DNA of 64,000 bases, taken from Desulfomonile tiedjei. Its GTDB lineage: Bacteria; Desulfobacterota; Desulfomonilia; Desulfomonilales; Desulfomonilaceae. The stretch lies in assembly GCA_016218715.1 (NCBI GenBank), contig JACRDG010000002.1:25131-89130 (forward strand), read 5' to 3'. Shown piece after piece: positions 9,436-18,627 of the stretch; the first letter of the stretch is position 1, and each line of letters opens with the position of its first letter. The position numbers and the translations under genes are program-made. The notes beneath the pieces were generated by a model, which was not told the origin of the DNA, did no database searches, and was given only the letters and a program-made list of their open reading frames with translations.

Positions 9436-11643
9436 TTACCCAACGATGGAAGGCATGCTTACCGCGGGATGCTCCTTCTCCTGGAGGAACGGATAGATCT
9501 CGTCTTCGGTCACGCCGACGCTCTCGTCAGCGATCCGATCCGCGAGGTTCGCTACCCCTCGCTCCTCGCCACGAGCGTTGATCTTATCCCGCAGCATCTC
9601 CTTGAGGGCTTTGGGCATCCATACCAAGCGCAGAACACCACCTTCCGCGGAGACGAACTTCTTGGATCCGACGAACAGCTTGCTGTGGCCGACAAAGCCC
9701 GGGGTGATGTTCCCACCGCCCGCGCTTCCAGCGAGGGTGGTGAACTTCATACCGCACGGAGTGGGGCCTTTGTAATCGCGGTCCACGGTCATGACGCCGT
9801 TACACACGGGCAACACCGCCGCGATGGCCTCGAAGCAGCCGCAGGAAGTCATCGGATCTTCCATGATGGAGTACGCGTTGTACTTCTGAACCTTGCCTCT
9901 CGATGCCTTCTGCACGAACTCGTTGACACCCGACCATTGGCCGAGACGCTCGTCGAGGACGTCGCCTTTCTCGATGGGCTGGTTCGGACCTGTGGGATTG
10001 ATCTCGAAGGAGGCCTTGCAGTCGAGCCAGTTATATGCGCCGCAGAGCCCGGTCCGCTCCGGAGTCACCACGCACACATGCGACGGTGCAAAGCTCTGGC
10101 AAAGCGTGCAGGAATAGAAAGTCGGCTCGTCTTCGTCGGTCATGCCTTCGACGCGGGCGTCTCTCTTGGTGTAGACCGCACGAGCTTGTTTGAGAAGGTC
10201 TTTGACCGCTTTCTCCTCGGTGAAGAGCTTCACCTGGACCTTGTCGAGAACCGACCCGAAGTCCTGATGGAACTTGGCATGGAGGATGGAGCCGATGTGG
10301 GAGAGACTGAACCCCTTCTCCACCGAGCCCTTGCCGATACGCACCCACGCGATGTCTCGCTGTCCGATGTGCATCAGGCCCTGAGCGTAGTTGATGAGGT
10401 GGTGGATCTGGCGCTCCAGGATCGGCTCGAAGTCGCTCTGCATCTTCCGGCCTGCGACTTCCACCAGGATTCCCAGTGGCAAACGAGTCCCAGGCTTGAT
10501 ATCCTTAAGGTCGGGTCCGAAGACCTCCACCTTGCCGTCTTCCACTTCGGTCATATCCTTCATGACCGTGAGTTCTACGGCCTGGGTCTTCCCGCCACCG
10601 GCCTCCATGTAGATATCTTCGCCGCGGATCCGCTCGCCCTCGAAAGCCGGACCGTACGCCACCGGGACCGGAACTTCCGTCACGGTGACCTTCAGGCCGC
10701 GGACTTCAATGGCCTTGGCCACGATATCCTTATGAGGAATGTTGGAGATGACGTGCTCGTACGTGCAGACACCGGTCGGGAGGATCTCGGGAATGGGAGT
10801 GTCGGCGATGGTCGGGAAGCCATAGTTGATCGCTCCCGCCGCCGCGGCATACCATTCGTCGGAAACGTCGCCCAGAGCCAACACGAACGCGAAGACGCGG
10901 TCTTTGTTGTAGATGAGCACCTTGCGAAAATCGCCCGGCTCGATGCCACCAAAGCTCAGAGCCGCTCTAGTGGCAAACCCGACCGCGAATACTGCGGAAG
11001 AGATGTCGGGGCCGAATGGAACGAGACGGGTCGGCCAACCGATCTGCACGCCTGCGTCTACCAGCTGCTGCGAGAAGCTCGTCCCCGCATGATCTGCGGC
11101 CATGAAGACGTAGAGGTTCTTCTTCTGAAGCTCCAGCGCCATCTCCGCAGCGATCTCCTTTGTGGGAGCGCTTCCCACGATAGCCGCGAAACCGGGAGCC
11201 GTTCCATCCACGAACTCCACACCTCTTTTTCGGAGGATGATGTCGTCCGCGGCTCCCAGCCATAGTTTCTCGTCCGTGGGGTCTTCCGCTGGGAGGTAGT
11301 AATCAGGCTCCTCGATGTACCGAATCGCCTCGATGATCTCAAAATTGAACAGCGTGGCCATACCAGCGTCTAGAACCGGACCGAGATACGGCAGATGGGT
11401 CTTTTCCCTCACCGGGGGCGGGAGGAGCTGTTCGGAACGATCTAACACCACGCCGGCATCGCCGAGGTTCTTCACCGGGAATCCGAGAATCCCGTAAATA
11501 ACCGGCAGGTAGTATCCTGTGTTGGGGAAGGCGAGCTCTTTCTTCTTTCCGAATTTCTGCACAGCCTTCTCGTATTTCGTCCGGGCCTTCTCGTAAACCT
11601 TGTGAGCACCGGCTATGACGTTTGCTGCGATTATCTTGGACAC
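9436..11643 (-). CDS. acsB: Acetyl-CoA synthase (CODH/ACS alpha subunit) AcsB
   Basis: 735 residues, close to the 729 of Moorella AcsB. The enzyme joins CO, a methyl group from the corrinoid protein and CoA at a Ni-Ni-[4Fe-4S] A-cluster. The ligands are visible: Cys512, Cys515, Cys524 and Cys534 (SCTLCQSF, HVC, GLCGAYNW) hold the cubane, and Cys601-Gly-Cys603 (TSCGCFEA) holds the distal nickel. This is the same spacing as in Moorella. The N-terminal CO-channel domain is intact, so this is the bacterial rather than the shorter archaeal form. It follows the acsD-acsA fusion by 84 bases; a hairpin lies in that gap. Confidence 0.96.
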   Translation of the reverse strand: MSKIIAANVIAGAHKVYEKARTKYEKAVQKFGKKKELAFPNTGYYLPVIYGILGFPVKNLGDAGVVLDRSEQLLPPPVREKTHLPYLGPVLDAGMATLFNFEIIEAIRYIEEPDYYLPAEDPTDEKLWLGAADDIILRKRGVEFVDGTAPGFAAIVGSAPTKEIAAEMALELQKKNLYVFMAADHAGTSFSQQLVDAGVQIGWPTRLVPFGPDISSAVFAVGFATRAALSFGGIEPGDFRKVLIYNKDRVFAFVLALGDVSDEWYAAAAGAINYGFPTIADTPIPEILPTGVCTYEHVISNIPHKDIVAKAIEVRGLKVTVTEVPVPVAYGPAFEGERIRGEDIYMEAGGGKTQAVELTVMKDMTEVEDGKVEVFGPDLKDIKPGTRLPLGILVEVAGRKMQSDFEPILERQIHHLINYAQGLMHIGQRDIAWVRIGKGSVEKGFSLSHIGSILHAKFHQDFGSVLDKVQVKLFTEEKAVKDLLKQARAVYTKRDARVEGMTDEDEPTFYSCTLCQSFAPSHVCVVTPERTGLCGAYNWLDCKASFEINPTGPNQPIEKGDVLDERLGQWSGVNEFVQKASRGKVQKYNAYSIMEDPMTSCGCFEAIAAVLPVCNGVMTVDRDYKGPTPCGMKFTTLAGSAGGGNITPGFVGHSKLFVGSKKFVSAEGGVLRLVWMPKALKEMLRDKINARGEERGVANLADRIADESVGVTEDEIYPFLQEKEHPAVSMPSIVG

Positions 11644-11682
11644 TTTTTGAATCCTCCTGTGAATGCTTTGGGCATAGCGGAT

Positions 11683-11704
11683 GGGGAGGAGGCTTCTCCT
11701 CCCC
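11683..11704. terminator. Hairpin between acsD-acsA and acsB
   Basis: GGGGAGGAG (11683-11691) and CTCCTCCCC (11696-11704) form a 9-bp perfect stem with a four-base loop just downstream of the fusion gene. There is no T tract. It is the third hairpin placed in an intercistronic gap of this operon. Confidence 0.55.
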
Positions 11705-11727
11705 CTTTTGAATGCCGAAACTCACAC

Positions 11728-14700
11728 TTATGCGATTTCCCGCCTCATGGCCATGTCGGCGAGGACGCGCTCTCTCGCCTTGTCGATGCCGAGGGCTTTC
11801 CTCTTGGCGTCGATTTGTTCGATGCATCTTTTGGCCATTTCGATGGGATCTTTTTCCACGAAGTCCCACTTGCCGCCGTACACCTTCTCGATGTCCTTGA
11901 AGAGGTAGTTGGTGCAAACGTCTTCGTTGATCGTGGGGAAGCCGGCGCCGAAGAGTACGTAGACGCCCGACGCGACGAAGTACTGGCCGATGGACACGGC
12001 TTTCTCGCTCATCCACTCAGGGGCGACACCGACCGCTGGAACGTCGGAGATGTCGTCACCCAGGCCGCCGTCTCTCACCACTGCCGTCGCTGCCATAAGG
12101 ATTCTCGTGTTATCCACGCAGGATCCCATGTGGAGGACCGGCGGGATGCCGACCGTTTCGCACACCTGGGCCAGGTTCTCACCGGCATACTTGTGAGCCG
12201 CTTCCGGCGTCAGAAGACCCGCTTTGCCGAGGGCAATGGCCGCACAGCCGGTGGTCAGCACGAGAACGTCGTTCTTGATCAGCTCCTTGGCCAGTTCCAC
12301 GTGCAGGTAGTCGTGCTTGATGCGTGCATTCCCGCAGCCCACGATTCCGGCCAGACCTCGGACCTTACCGTTGATGATGTTGTCGTTCAACGGCCGGTAG
12401 CTGGCCCGGAACATTCCGCCGAGCAGGTAGTTGATCGTCTCGTGGCTGAACCCTACGACCATGTCCTGCTGCTCGGTGGGGATGGAGACCTTGTTCTTGT
12501 CACGGTTGGGATAGTTGTCGATCGCATCCTTGACGATCGACTTGGCCGTCTCGAGACCGTACCGCTCGTCGTAGGCGTAGTGCTTGTACGCGCCCTGCAT
12601 CTGGGCGATCGGGCTGGTGGTCACGACCTGAGTGTGGAAGCACTTGGCCAACTCGGCAACTCCCTGCATGACGCACTGAACGTCGACCACCATGGCTTCC
12701 AAGGCGCCGGTGATAATCGCCATCTCCTGCTGCAGGTAATTACCGGCAATCGGGATGCCGTGGCGCATGAGGATCTCGTTGGAGGTGCAGCAGATCCCGC
12801 CGAGGCTGATTCCGCCGCTTGCACCCTTGCTCTGGGCGTATGCGATCATCTCGGGATCCTGCACCGCCTGGACGATGATCTCGGACAGTGACGGCTCATG
12901 CCCGTGCACGATGATGTTCACGGTGTCTTCTTTCATGCAGCCGAGGTTGACCTTGCCCAGGATCGGCACCGGTGTGCCATACAGGATGTCGGACAGATCG
13001 GTGGCGATCATCGAGCCGCCCCAGCCGTCCGCCAGAGCACACTTGGTGCCGAGCCGGATGATGTGCTCCATATCCTGGTTCACACCCATGTGGGTCATGT
13101 GCATGACTTCCACCACCGGCCGGTCGATACCCTGGGGTATAACCCCTTCTTTTCTCCAGATTTCCTGACGCTTCAGGGGCGCCCGTTTGGCGTAGACAAT
13201 CTCTCCGTCCTGCTGGCCGTATTGAGCTAGCGCCTTCTCGCCTAGTTCGACGGCTATGTCTTTGACCTCACGGCCCTTGGTCTCGATGCCGAAGTCCATG
13301 GCCACTGCCATGAGTTTGGGGATGTCTTTGATATGGTAATCGGGAAGCTCGCCCTTGGCGGCATGGAGGAAGGTGTGAGCCACATGGCGGCCGTGATCGC
13401 TGTGCGCAGCAGCGCCGGCTGCGATCATTCTGGCGAAGTTCCTGGCAGCGATGGTCTCCGGAGTGGCGCCGCAGAGGCCGCAGCGTTTCTTTCTCTCTTC
13501 GGGGGTTTCTGTCTTCCCCTTGGCCGGCAGCACACGACAGGGTCCCATGTTGCATATCTTACAGCAGGAACCGCCTTTGCCGATGGGGCAGGCGCTCAGC
13601 GTGCGCGCACGGTGGAAAGCGGTGGAATATCCTTCCCGATCGGCGATCTTCAGCCCTTCCAGGGTCACCGGATCGGCAGTGAACTGGGTCCAGTCTGCGG
13701 GTCCCAGCTCTTTCTTCTTCGGGGGAGCGGCGACCACCGAGGGCGCTTCCGCCTTGGCCGGCGCAGCAGCAGGGGCCGCTGCGGGAACCTGACCGGAAAC
13801 CAGTGCTCCGAGACCGGTCGCCAGGTTCTTCACGGCCTTGAAGACCCCTACCATCTCTTTCAGGCCCTGAACTTCATCCTTGGTCAATCCCATAATTTCT
13901 ACCTCTTCTTCGGCCGCGGCCGCGGCTGCGGGTGCGGCGGGTTTTTCCACTGCCGGCGCGGGCTTGATTGCAGCGGGCGCAGGTGCAGGCTCAGCAGCCT
14001 TTGCTACCGCAGGCGCAGGCGTGGGAGCCTCCGCCTTCTTTTCAGCGGGCTTTGCCGCGGGTGCGGGCTTCTTTTCTTCCGGCTTTGCTGCAGGCTTGGC
14101 CGGGGCTTTGGGGGCTTCGGCAGCCAGAGACAGGTCAACCACCATGGAATCGAGGTCCGTCTCTACCATCAGGCTCGCGAGGTACTTTCTGACGTGTTCC
14201 AGTGTCTTTGGGTGCCTGAGGATGAGCACGTCACTACCGGCTTGGAGTGCGCTCAACGCGGTGATTGCCTCGAGGTTGATCCCACGGGTTCCTGCCTCCC
14301 CGAGTTTCGGGTCTTCCTTGGTGGGGAGTTTGGCTTCCTTGGTCTTCCAGACTTCTTCGGCGACGTTGTTGATGACCGGATACTGCAGTTTCTCATCGTT
14401 TTGGGTGAGAGCGGCTTGCCGGATACGCTCCATGATGGAGTAGCAGTACTCCATACCGTACCCGACGCTGCCGGTGGTCGGATCGATCAGTATCCTGTCA
14501 GTGGGAACACCGAGGTTCTCCAGGAGAATGTTCAATTGTTTTGCCAGGTTGATATCAATAGGCGTATTCGCGGCAACCGTATGCTTGTATGCGATAGCTG
14601 CGGCACCGACCTGTTTGTAATTCCCCTCGGTAACGGGGCCGATCACGATGTTGTAACCGCTGCACGCTTCGGCAACCGCTTTGAGGACCTCTGTGTTCTT

Positions 14701-15102
14701 TTCGTCGCTCGACACCCCCCACACGATCAGCGGAACGTTGATGGCTTCCGCCACCTTCTTGGCCACCTCCGCCGCGTGTTCGGCAGAGAGGTTCTTGCCG
14801 TTGGGGTCCGTGCCTTGGAGCCACAGGGTCACGATATCGGCCTTGTAGACCTCAACGCACTTCTTCGCCCAGGCCACGGGGTCTCCGACGACGTCCTTGA
14901 ACGGTTCCAGCGCTTCCTCGGCCCATTCCTCCGGCACTATATCCAAGATCTGGAGCGCCAACTTCGGGGCATTGGGCGTCTTGCCTTCAAAGGAGTAGAA
15001 ACTGTAACCAGTCTCTCCTCCCACCACCACTTCACATCCGGGCTTACCTATCTTGATTTCGCGGATTTTTCCCGAATACTTGACTTTGGGCAACTGAGCC
15101 AT
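11728..15102 (-). CDS. acsD-acsA: Fused corrinoid protein small subunit AcsD and Ni-CO dehydrogenase AcsA
   Basis: One uninterrupted 1124-residue frame. Residues 1-325 are AcsD, the TIM-barrel small subunit of the corrinoid protein (IKIGKPGCEVVVGGET, DPTTGSVGYGMEY). Residues 328-465 are an Ala/Pro/Lys-rich linker split by a helical island, IMGLTKDEVQGLKEMVGVFK (about 403-422). Residues 466-1124 are anaerobic CO dehydrogenase. Cys505, Cys513, Cys514, Cys517, Cys522 and Cys541/544 give the D and B clusters. His735, Cys771/772, Cys810, Cys923, Cys953 and Cys995 match C-cluster ligands; the 38, 113 and 30-residue spacings equal those of Rhodospirillum CooS. The start ATG follows AAGGAAGG. In characterised bacteria acsD and acsA are separate genes, and no separate copy of either lies in the window. 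Confidence 0.93.
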   Translation of the reverse strand: MAQLPKVKYSGKIREIKIGKPGCEVVVGGETGYSFYSFEGKTPNAPKLALQILDIVPEEWAEEALEPFKDVVGDPVAWAKKCVEVYKADIVTLWLQGTDPNGKNLSAEHAAEVAKKVAEAINVPLIVWGVSSDEKNTEVLKAVAEACSGYNIVIGPVTEGNYKQVGAAAIAYKHTVAANTPIDINLAKQLNILLENLGVPTDRILIDPTTGSVGYGMEYCYSIMERIRQAALTQNDEKLQYPVINNVAEEVWKTKEAKLPTKEDPKLGEAGTRGINLEAITALSALQAGSDVLILRHPKTLEHVRKYLASLMVETDLDSMVVDLSLAAEAPKAPAKPAAKPEEKKPAPAAKPAEKKAEAPTPAPAVAKAAEPAPAPAAIKPAPAVEKPAAPAAAAAAEEEVEIMGLTKDEVQGLKEMVGVFKAVKNLATGLGALVSGQVPAAAPAAAPAKAEAPSVVAAPPKKKELGPADWTQFTADPVTLEGLKIADREGYSTAFHRARTLSACPIGKGGSCCKICNMGPCRVLPAKGKTETPEERKKRCGLCGATPETIAARNFARMIAAGAAAHSDHGRHVAHTFLHAAKGELPDYHIKDIPKLMAVAMDFGIETKGREVKDIAVELGEKALAQYGQQDGEIVYAKRAPLKRQEIWRKEGVIPQGIDRPVVEVMHMTHMGVNQDMEHIIRLGTKCALADGWGGSMIATDLSDILYGTPVPILGKVNLGCMKEDTVNIIVHGHEPSLSEIIVQAVQDPEMIAYAQSKGASGGISLGGICCTSNEILMRHGIPIAGNYLQQEMAIITGALEAMVVDVQCVMQGVAELAKCFHTQVVTTSPIAQMQGAYKHYAYDERYGLETAKSIVKDAIDNYPNRDKNKVSIPTEQQDMVVGFSHETINYLLGGMFRASYRPLNDNIINGKVRGLAGIVGCGNARIKHDYLHVELAKELIKNDVLVLTTGCAAIALGKAGLLTPEAAHKYAGENLAQVCETVGIPPVLHMGSCVDNTRILMAATAVVRDGGLGDDISDVPAVGVAPEWMSEKAVSIGQYFVASGVYVLFGAGFPTINEDVCTNYLFKDIEKVYGGKWDFVEKDPIEMAKRCIEQIDAKRKALGIDKARERVLADMAMRREIA

Positions 15103-15190
15103 AAACCACCTTCCTTAAGGGGGAGCTGTGTCCTAACAGACTTCGGATCTTCATCAATCGGGATACTATGTCGAAGAGCTGGTCGAGATC

Positions 15191-15421
15191 CTAGGCGGGA
15201 TTCTTCCGTTTCTCACTCCCGAACCAATCTTGCGAATAAAAGTATCTTTCCGCGGTACGCAGGTACCTTTGCACAGGTTCGGTCTCCTCCCCAAGATTCA
15301 CGTAGTTGATATTCTTTCTCCACTGATATTGGTCCTGATCCGTGCCCGCGGCGTAGGTAGGCAGCAGGATTTTCACCTTTTGCCCGTCAAATCTCTCTTT
15401 CTCCTCGTAGTTGTCGGCCAT
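15191..15421 (-). CDS. Small charged protein leading the acs operon
   Basis: 76 residues starting MADNYEEKERFDGQKVKILL, rich in Glu, Asp, Arg and Tyr, with no signal peptide, membrane segment or cysteine. The ATG at 15421 is preceded by GAGGAG at good spacing, and the stop lies about 90 bases before the acsD-acsA start. It is therefore probably the first gene of the acs transcript. I do not recognise a family. A structural or regulatory accessory of the CODH/ACS complex is possible from position alone. Confidence 0.65.
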   Translation of the reverse strand: MADNYEEKERFDGQKVKILLPTYAAGTDQDQYQWRKNINYVNLGEETEPVQRYLRTAERYFYSQDWFGSEKRKNPA

Positions 15422-15527
15422 AAAGAACTCCTCTCTCTCTGGTGAATAATTGCCACTCTATAACGGCAAAAGATTCCAGGGGTCTTGCTTTTCCCGGGAA
15501 CTCGGGTGTGCGATGGGTGCGACCGCA

Positions 15528-15556
15528 ATTATGGAACGTTCTGATCTCCGCTGCAA
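15528..15556 (-). promoter_or_regulatory. Candidate sigma-70-type promoter of the acs operon
   Basis: On the minus strand TTGCAG (15556-15551) is followed after 17 bases by CATAAT (15533-15528). The 5' leader to the small ORF at 15421 would be about 100 bases. Match quality is moderate and no operator was seen. Confidence 0.35.
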
Positions 15557-17227
15557 TAATTTTTTCAAAAATTTCCGGTAGTAACACGAATAAAAAAGAA
15601 CCGCGCGCTTCTCATCTCCCACCGCGTAGGATCTGCCACGGTGGTTCTTCATGGTGAACCCCAAGTAACACCCTCGATCACGATCCGCCAAGGGCTCCGT
15701 TCAGCGCGTCGCGAGAGCGCGGGAGTCGGCGCACACGCGCTCCCACCGAGTTGGTTGCCGTGGAGCGATCGAAGGGAGTGCCAGTTCGCTCACGCCGCCG
15801 CGCTGCTCTGAATTCTTGATGCCGTGAACCTCTATTTCAAGAATCTCCAACATGGACAGGAGTTCGTAACCCTGAAAGCCGGCAGTAGTGGCCAATCCGC
15901 GGCCCATTCCTCCAGGTCCGCGCTCAACCACATGACGGTCGCTCCTTCCCTTTGAGCTGTCATAATACCAGGTTTTACTACCGGTCCGCAATAGACTGCC
16001 ACGACGACCCGCTCCACGCGGGTACCTCCCCCTCCCTGTTCACCCATGCCTCGATCCTTTCCTTTTTCGGTGGAACGAATAATTGTGGGACACTCTCCTT
16101 CTGTTCCCCCTCTCCTCATTCGTTCCCGGAATGCGCGCGGTTTCGATCCCCAGGGATGGAAACTTCCCGTCCCGGCCCCATGCCGGACCGCTGGGGGTAA
16201 AAGACGCACTTCGGTCGTGCGTATGCGCAAAAAATGCACGGCAGCAGAGGCGCAACTTGTTGATTTTTCTAGCTGTGGCATTTCACCCGAGTGATTTTCA
16301 AGCATATGGCCGCGAGGGAGGTGGTCCGCGCGAGGATCACGACTCGCCGCCGACATCCGTATATGGTTTATTTCACTATATTATCCAGAAATCTACTCGC
16401 ACCTGCATTGATGGCATGAAGGTTGCTTTGCATGAGGCAGCACCGGAGAGTCGCTGGACTTCGTACCCGAGGCGCACAGCGAACAGCGTAACCCGTCCAG
16501 CGGCTGCCGCCAGGGATGCCCCGGTGCCGGTAACGACCACCCCGCTGCCTCGGGTGCCATTACGGAAGGGGTAGGAGATGTGAAGTCAACCTTTTCCTTT
16601 GTCCTGAGTGTGTAAGAGTCAAGCAGGGGGAGTTGCGGCCGGTCGTACAGGCAGCGACTCTCTACGGATCTACTTCCGAGATTCATGAATAGGTTGGAAT
16701 TGAGGCAAATGCCGCGCGAAGGGGCTCTCAAGGGTCCTCTTTGCGCACTTCGGTAACATGAGGGATACGGCGGCACATGGTGGTCGATGACCTGGGCCAT
16801 CAGCAGCGGTTGCACGCTCTCGTTGTTTCCGAGCCGTGGCTCAAGAGTTCCCCTTGGAACGGCGAGAGCCGTTAGGGATGCGATCGCAGCCGCCTATCCC
16901 CCCAATTACAGCACCCATCACAATTTCTGACTCATATGGACGCCGAAGACAGGCGTCGCTTTCACAAGCAACTACTCTTATTCCTAAGTTCGGTCGCGTA
17001 TTCGCCCTACCTTCAAGGTCTCGTAGTGCCCGGTGCCACGGCTGCCTTGCCGGAAGCACTACCGGCCAAGCCAGCAGTGGAACCCATGCAAGCAACCGGG
17101 CTTCGGCCGCCGAAATGTCGCCGATGGAGGAGAGCTTCGCCGGGGGAAGGGCCGGCAATATGCCGGCCACACTCGACAGCCAAGAGCAGGGACCCCAAGG
17201 GAGATACCGTATTTATGAAATGGAATA
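15557..17227. other. 1.7-kb gene-poor stretch upstream of the acs operon
   Basis: No convincing gene. A minus-strand frame at about 15832-16020 has a plausible GGAGGGGGAGG before a GTG and encodes VERVVVAVYCGPVVKPGIM, but it runs into unrelated sequence. A +1 shift would join it to a second frame (GYELLSMLEILEIEVHG), so it could be a decayed gene. Other frames in 16000-16820 are low-quality. A modular repeat occupies the right end (from about 16980). Confidence 0.5.
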
Positions 17228-17235
17228 CTAAGCGG
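16980..17235. repeat. Modular inverted-end repeat copy, overlapping the tupC stop
   Basis: The left end CCTAAGTTCGGTCGCGTATT and the right end ACCGTATTTATGAAATGGAA followed by TACTAAGC are inverted versions of each other, and the core contains GGGCCGGCAATATGCCGGCC and GACAGCCAAG. On the minus strand the outermost bases, GCTTAG, contain the TAG stop of tupC. Confidence 0.75.
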
Positions 17236-17881
17236 AAGCGAGCCTTCCCTGGGAGAGTCGAAGCACTCGATGGCCGAGAGCCTGGGCCTGGGCCTGGTCG
17301 TGGGTGGTAAAGACGATCGTCGTCCCTTGATCGCGGTTGAGCCGCAGGACAATTTCTTCGGTCCGCAGCACACTCTCCCGGTCCATGTGGCTGCCGGGCT
17401 CGTCGAGCAGGAAAACCTCCGGTTCCAGGACGAGCGCTCGCGCCAGCGCTACCCGTTGGGTTTCGCCGCCTGAAAGGGACCGGGCGGGTCGGTGCTCAAA
17501 CCCCGACAATCCGACGCGTTCCAGAGCAGCCGTTGCCATCCTCCGGCACTCCGGTCTGGGAACATGCCGAATGCGAAGGCCCCACATCACATTGTCCAGA
17601 ACCGAGGAATGGAAGAGATAAGGAACTTGGAGGAGCAAGCCGACTCTGCGACGAAAACTCAGGATTCTCTTTCTCGTCACGGTTTCTCCGCAGAAGAGCA
17701 TGCTCCCGCGATCCGGGTCCTGGAGGAACGCCAGCAGGTGCAGAAGGCTAGTCTTTCCCGCGCCGTTCGGACCGACAAGCGCGACGACCTCGCCCTGGAG
17801 AATCTCAAGATGCTCGACCTCCAGCACGACCGGGCCATCGTACGAGAAGACGAGGTCTGAAACCGAATAGACTCTGGTCAC
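17228..17881 (-). CDS. tupC: Tungstate ABC transporter ATP-binding protein TupC
   Basis: 217 residues with Walker A GPNGAGKTS, Q-loop, signature LSGGETQRVALARAL, Walker B VFLLDEP and the H-loop TTHD. This is a complete ABC ATPase of short transporter type. GTG start at 17881 overlaps the tupB stop (GTGA) and follows GGGGAGG. With TupB and TupA it forms an oxyanion importer; the neighbouring TupA makes tungstate the likely substrate. The stop codon lies in the tip of the repeat at 16980-17235. Confidence 0.85.
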   Translation of the reverse strand: MTRVYSVSDLVFSYDGPVVLEVEHLEILQGEVVALVGPNGAGKTSLLHLLAFLQDPDRGSMLFCGETVTRKRILSFRRRVGLLLQVPYLFHSSVLDNVMWGLRIRHVPRPECRRMATAALERVGLSGFEHRPARSLSGGETQRVALARALVLEPEVFLLDEPGSHMDRESVLRTEEIVLRLNRDQGTTIVFTTHDQAQAQALGHRVLRLSQGRLASA

Positions 17882-18570
17882 GACCTCCCCTTTTGGAGCA
17901 GGAATAGGAGCAAGTTGACCAATAGAGCGACCCCAAGCAGGACCATCCCGAGGGCGAGCCCCAGAGCGAATTCGCCTTTGCTCGTTTCAAGGGCGATGGC
18001 CGTGGTCATGGTGCGCGTGAACCCTCTTATGTTACCACCCAACATCATGGCGATCCCCACTTCGGAGATCACCCTGCCGAAGGCCACTACAATGGCCGCA
18101 AGGACCGCGTAGCGCCCTTCCTTCAAGATCATCCACCCCTGCTGAGCGACCGTTGCCCCCAAGAGCTTTACCGTAAGAAACAGCCGTGGGTCCAGGTGCC
18201 GTATGGCGGCAATTACCAGGTTCACCACGGTCGGGAGCGCGAGTACCGTCAGGCCGAGAGCGATTCCGGTAGGCGTATAGAGGATGCCGGCTGCTCCCAG
18301 CGGTCCCTGACGGCTGAGCAGGCCGTAGAAGAACAGCCCCACTACCACGGTCGGGAGCGCCATGAGCGTGTTGAGAACCACAAGGATCGCAGATTTGCCT
18401 CGAAACTCAGTTACCGCCAGGACGAGGCCGAAGGGCACCCCTATGAGCGACGCAATGAGCGTCGAAGAGCCGGCCACCAGCATGGACGTCCAGACCACAA
18501 AATAGACTTCGGGATCGAACCCGAAAACGAGGGTGAGGGCATTCCAGAATGCATTACCGAGAAACGTCAA
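17878..18570 (-). CDS. tupB: Tungstate ABC transporter permease TupB
   Basis: 230-residue inner-membrane permease with five to six hydrophobic segments and the EAA-loop-like segment VAFGRVISEVGIAMMLGGNI that contacts the ATPase. The start is probably TTG at 18570 after AAAGGGAACG. It overlaps tupC by four bases and lies 267 bases after tupA, with a CGTCATTCC palindrome in between. The TupB assignment follows from the permease family and neighbours. Confidence 0.85.
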   Translation of the reverse strand: MTFLGNAFWNALTLVFGFDPEVYFVVWTSMLVAGSSTLIASLIGVPFGLVLAVTEFRGKSAILVVLNTLMALPTVVVGLFFYGLLSRQGPLGAAGILYTPTGIALGLTVLALPTVVNLVIAAIRHLDPRLFLTVKLLGATVAQQGWMILKEGRYAVLAAIVVAFGRVISEVGIAMMLGGNIRGFTRTMTTAIALETSKGEFALGLALGMVLLGVALLVNLLLFLLQKGRS

Positions 18571-18627
18571 CTTAACGTTCCCTTTGCGCGTATCCGCGCC
18601 AATCTAAGGCTGGCCTGTTCTGCCGTC

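Noticed and set aside
9361..11265. Long open frame on the plus strand opposite acsB (over 600 codons)
   Set aside because: It is the antisense shadow of a GC-rich gene with clear AcsB motifs; no ribosome-binding site or recognisable domain. The same holds for 13333-15309 opposite acsD-acsA and 7985-9262 opposite acsC.
11728..15102. AcsD-AcsA fusion as a frameshift or assembly artefact
   Set aside because: The join is a long in-frame Ala/Pro linker with a helix, not a short random junction, and both halves keep all key residues. Read-level checking is still listed as a test.
15832..16356. 174-codon frame upstream of the acs operon
   Set aside because: Its first two thirds are low-complexity and unlike protein. 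Only the last 60 codons look plausible, and those may be a decayed fragment.
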